DNA of 64,000 bases, taken from contig JAVGWX010000013.1 in the NCBI GenBank assembly GCA_036924085.1, forward strand, positions 61,286,390 to 61,350,389, in the 5' to 3' direction. This document shows, piece after piece, positions 62,479-64,000 of the stretch. Numbering within the stretch: the stretch's first letter is position 1; each line of letters starts with the position of its first letter. The notes beneath the pieces were generated by a model, which had not been told where the DNA came from, did not search any database, and worked only from the letters and a program-made list of their open reading frames with translations. The translations under genes and the position numbers were made by a program. The DNA is from Ariolimax columbianus. Lineage: Eukaryota > Mollusca > Gastropoda > Stylommatophora > Arionidae.

Positions 62479-62489
62479 CTTTATTCGAA

Positions 62490-62830
62490 TATACAACATG
62501 GCATTTCATGGAAGCAAGAATAGAGATGCAGAATAAATCTATACGAATACACAACATGGCATTTCATGGTAGCAAAGAATAGAGAGGCAGAAGAAATCTA
62601 TACGAATACACAACAACAATGCATGTTATGGTAGTAAGAATAGAGAGACAACAATGTATACGAATACATAACATGGCATTTCATGGTAGTAAGAATAGAA
62701 AGGCAGAAGAAATCTATATGAATACACAACAAAAATGCATGTTATGGCAGTAAGAATAGAGAGACAACAAATCTATATGAATACATAACATGGCATTTCA
62801 TGGTAGCAAGAATAGAGAGGCATATTAAAT
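62490..62830 (+). repeat. About 58-bp minisatellite, 6 copies
   Basis: Unit has CATGGCATTTCATGGTAGCA and AAATCTATACGAATACACAA. It starts about 10 bases above the exon 1 acceptor. Confidence 0.92.
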
Positions 62831-62914
62831 TTGTAAGATTATCCTTTACTGCACCTCTGTTGCTGTTTTGCTAACATAAATTTAAACGTCACTTAACTGG
62901 GAAAGAGTCCTTGG

Positions 62915-63300
62915 ATGCTAAGTGGAACAAGCACTGACAGATGGCAGTGAATCATGGACAAACAGCAATCAAGCACATATTTCTAGAAGCAACGGAGATG
63001 TGGTTTTACAGAAGAATGCTGTGGGTCCCATGGACTGCAAGGAAGGCAATGATATAGTACTCGAAGAGGCACAAACACAAAGGCAACTGTTTGCAAAGAT
63101 CAGGCATGTTATGAGAAGAGGCGGCCTGGAGCACGTTGTGACAACAGGAAAGATAGCAGGAAAGAGAGATAAGGACAGGCATAGAGAGAGGATGTTGGAC
63201 AGCCTGAGGGAATGGCACGAGCGACAATCAACAACAGAGTTGGTAAACGACACATGGTTGGAGGGCCATGATCGCCAAAGTCAATCGGCAGGGCACCTGA
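62915..63300 (+). pseudogene. RTE-like LINE 3' fragment
   Basis: Plus frame: IVLEEAQTQRQLFAKIRHVM then GLEHVVTTGKIAGKRDKD and MLDSLREWHERQSTTELVND, a post-RT tail. It starts with frameshifts. Confidence 0.75.
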
Positions 63301-63339
63301 TGATGATGACGACGCCAACTGGCAATTTTATCAGATATA

Positions 63340-63760
63340 AACAACCGATGTGCCATCAGGTCAGGTCAGGTCATCTCGTAACCAGTGAGGTTGTTGGGGC
63401 ACACATGAAGACATCCTCACAACCCCACACCATCCTTCTGTCAGCGGCCGCTGCCTGTGCCTCTTCTTGTTGCAGATTGAAACATTCTTTTATGTTGTCC
63501 TCCCACCTCTTTTTGGTACGGCCTCTTCATTGTCTGCCTTGCACCTTTCCGTGCAGGATCATATTTGCAAGACCATTTGATCTCGATATGTGACCATACC
63601 AAGTGAGTTTCCTTCTTTTGGCAGTTGCCAAGAGGTCTTCAAAAGGCCCTATTGCTGTTGTAATTCTTTCTCGTATTTCCTCATTTGTAACTCGACTTTT
63701 GTAGCTGACGTTTAGAAGTCTTCTTTTACACTTGCCAAATTTTGTAACCACGAAAGTGTA
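63340..63760 (-). pseudogene. RTE-like LINE 3' fragment
   Basis: Minus frame: LLNVSYKSRVTNEEIRERIT, GPFEDLLATAKRRKLTWYGH, then after a stop GRTKKRWEDN. Same family as 3395-3765; tail-to-tail with the preceding fragment. Confidence 0.8.
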
Positions 63761-63764
63761 GGTG

Positions 63765-64000
63765 GATTTTGATAAGAGTTTTGAAAGGATATACTCATAT
63801 TCTCAATCAGTGTAGACTCTGCCCATTATTTAGGATGGTGAAGTAAGTTGTAAAACTCTTTGTGAGGCAGATCTGTTTAGTTTGTTTATATAGTTGTAAT
63901 AAATACGTTTGAAGTGAAAACGAACTAAATGTTTGTGTCTTGTTTTATACATTTTCACCATCTTCTTGTAACTCGAAACAAACACATACACAACAAAAAT
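63765..64000 (+). repeat. AT-rich family B element, running off the window
   Basis: TTGTAATAAATACGTTTGAAG and CACACAACAAAA-type motifs match 430-640 and 50560-50770. Confidence 0.5.

Noticed and set aside
63118..63593. Hypothetical host protein of 223 codons starting at 62922
   Set aside because: Its first half is an RTE-like LINE tail and its second half reads through another LINE fragment on the wrong strand.

Overview
This window is eukaryotic. It is an internal part of one very large gene, read on the minus strand, with introns packed with transposon debris and minisatellites. I found 20 exons, from 62478 down to 3130. All 19 introns between them have GT-AG ends and every junction keeps the reading frame, giving 4318 coding bases (about 1,440 codons, roughly 7% of the gene span here). 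The spliced protein matches the middle of BIRC6 (BRUCE/Apollon), the giant inhibitor-of-apoptosis protein with E2/E3 ubiquitin-ligase activity. Landmarks are LLEVEPLHF, IERMHSGARRFVTLDFG, YGHTYILPW, WWGQFL, LLSMDFTCHVDL, LLQDILEG, ALDARLE, LESVLQLWLTL and GPLDAQVKFLE. The N-terminal BIR domain should lie beyond the right edge and the C-terminal UBC domain beyond the left edge. No other host gene is visible.

The organism is an animal. The repeat types suggest a lophotrochozoan, most likely a mollusc, but this is inference and not proven by the window. The repeats include RTE-, CR1- and Jockey-like LINEs (some with a C-terminal zinc finger), several tRNA-derived SINEs, TTAA-flanked piggyBac-like MITEs, and very many minisatellites.

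Layout, left to right. 0-5 kb: two inverted copies of a 0.7-kb TTAA MITE around a decayed piggyBac-like ORF and exon 20. 4.7-5.5 kb: a dispersed element with an expanded 33-bp array. 6-12 kb: exons 19-17 among SINE and LINE pieces, a degenerate CCTAA tract and a 30-bp array. 13-17.8 kb: exons 16 and 15. 18.3-21.3 kb: a decayed Jockey-like LINE that contains a SINE and a 60-bp array derived from its own reverse transcriptase gene. 21.8-31.5 kb: exons 14-11 with MITEs, SINEs and arrays. 31.5-33 kb: an array of about 35-bp units just upstream of exon 11. 35.3-37 kb: exons 10 and 9, with an intron that is nearly all minisatellite. 37-42 kb: a long RTE-like LINE and others. 42.5-64 kb: exons 8-1 with LINEs, SINEs and further arrays.

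The main interest is how repeats bear on splicing of this essential gene: repeated 3' splice-site-like motifs, inverted repeats around exons, a SINE 22 bases from a donor site, and a skipped or absent exon. The insertions also give relative ages through target-site duplications. I saw no operon-like or defence-like system.
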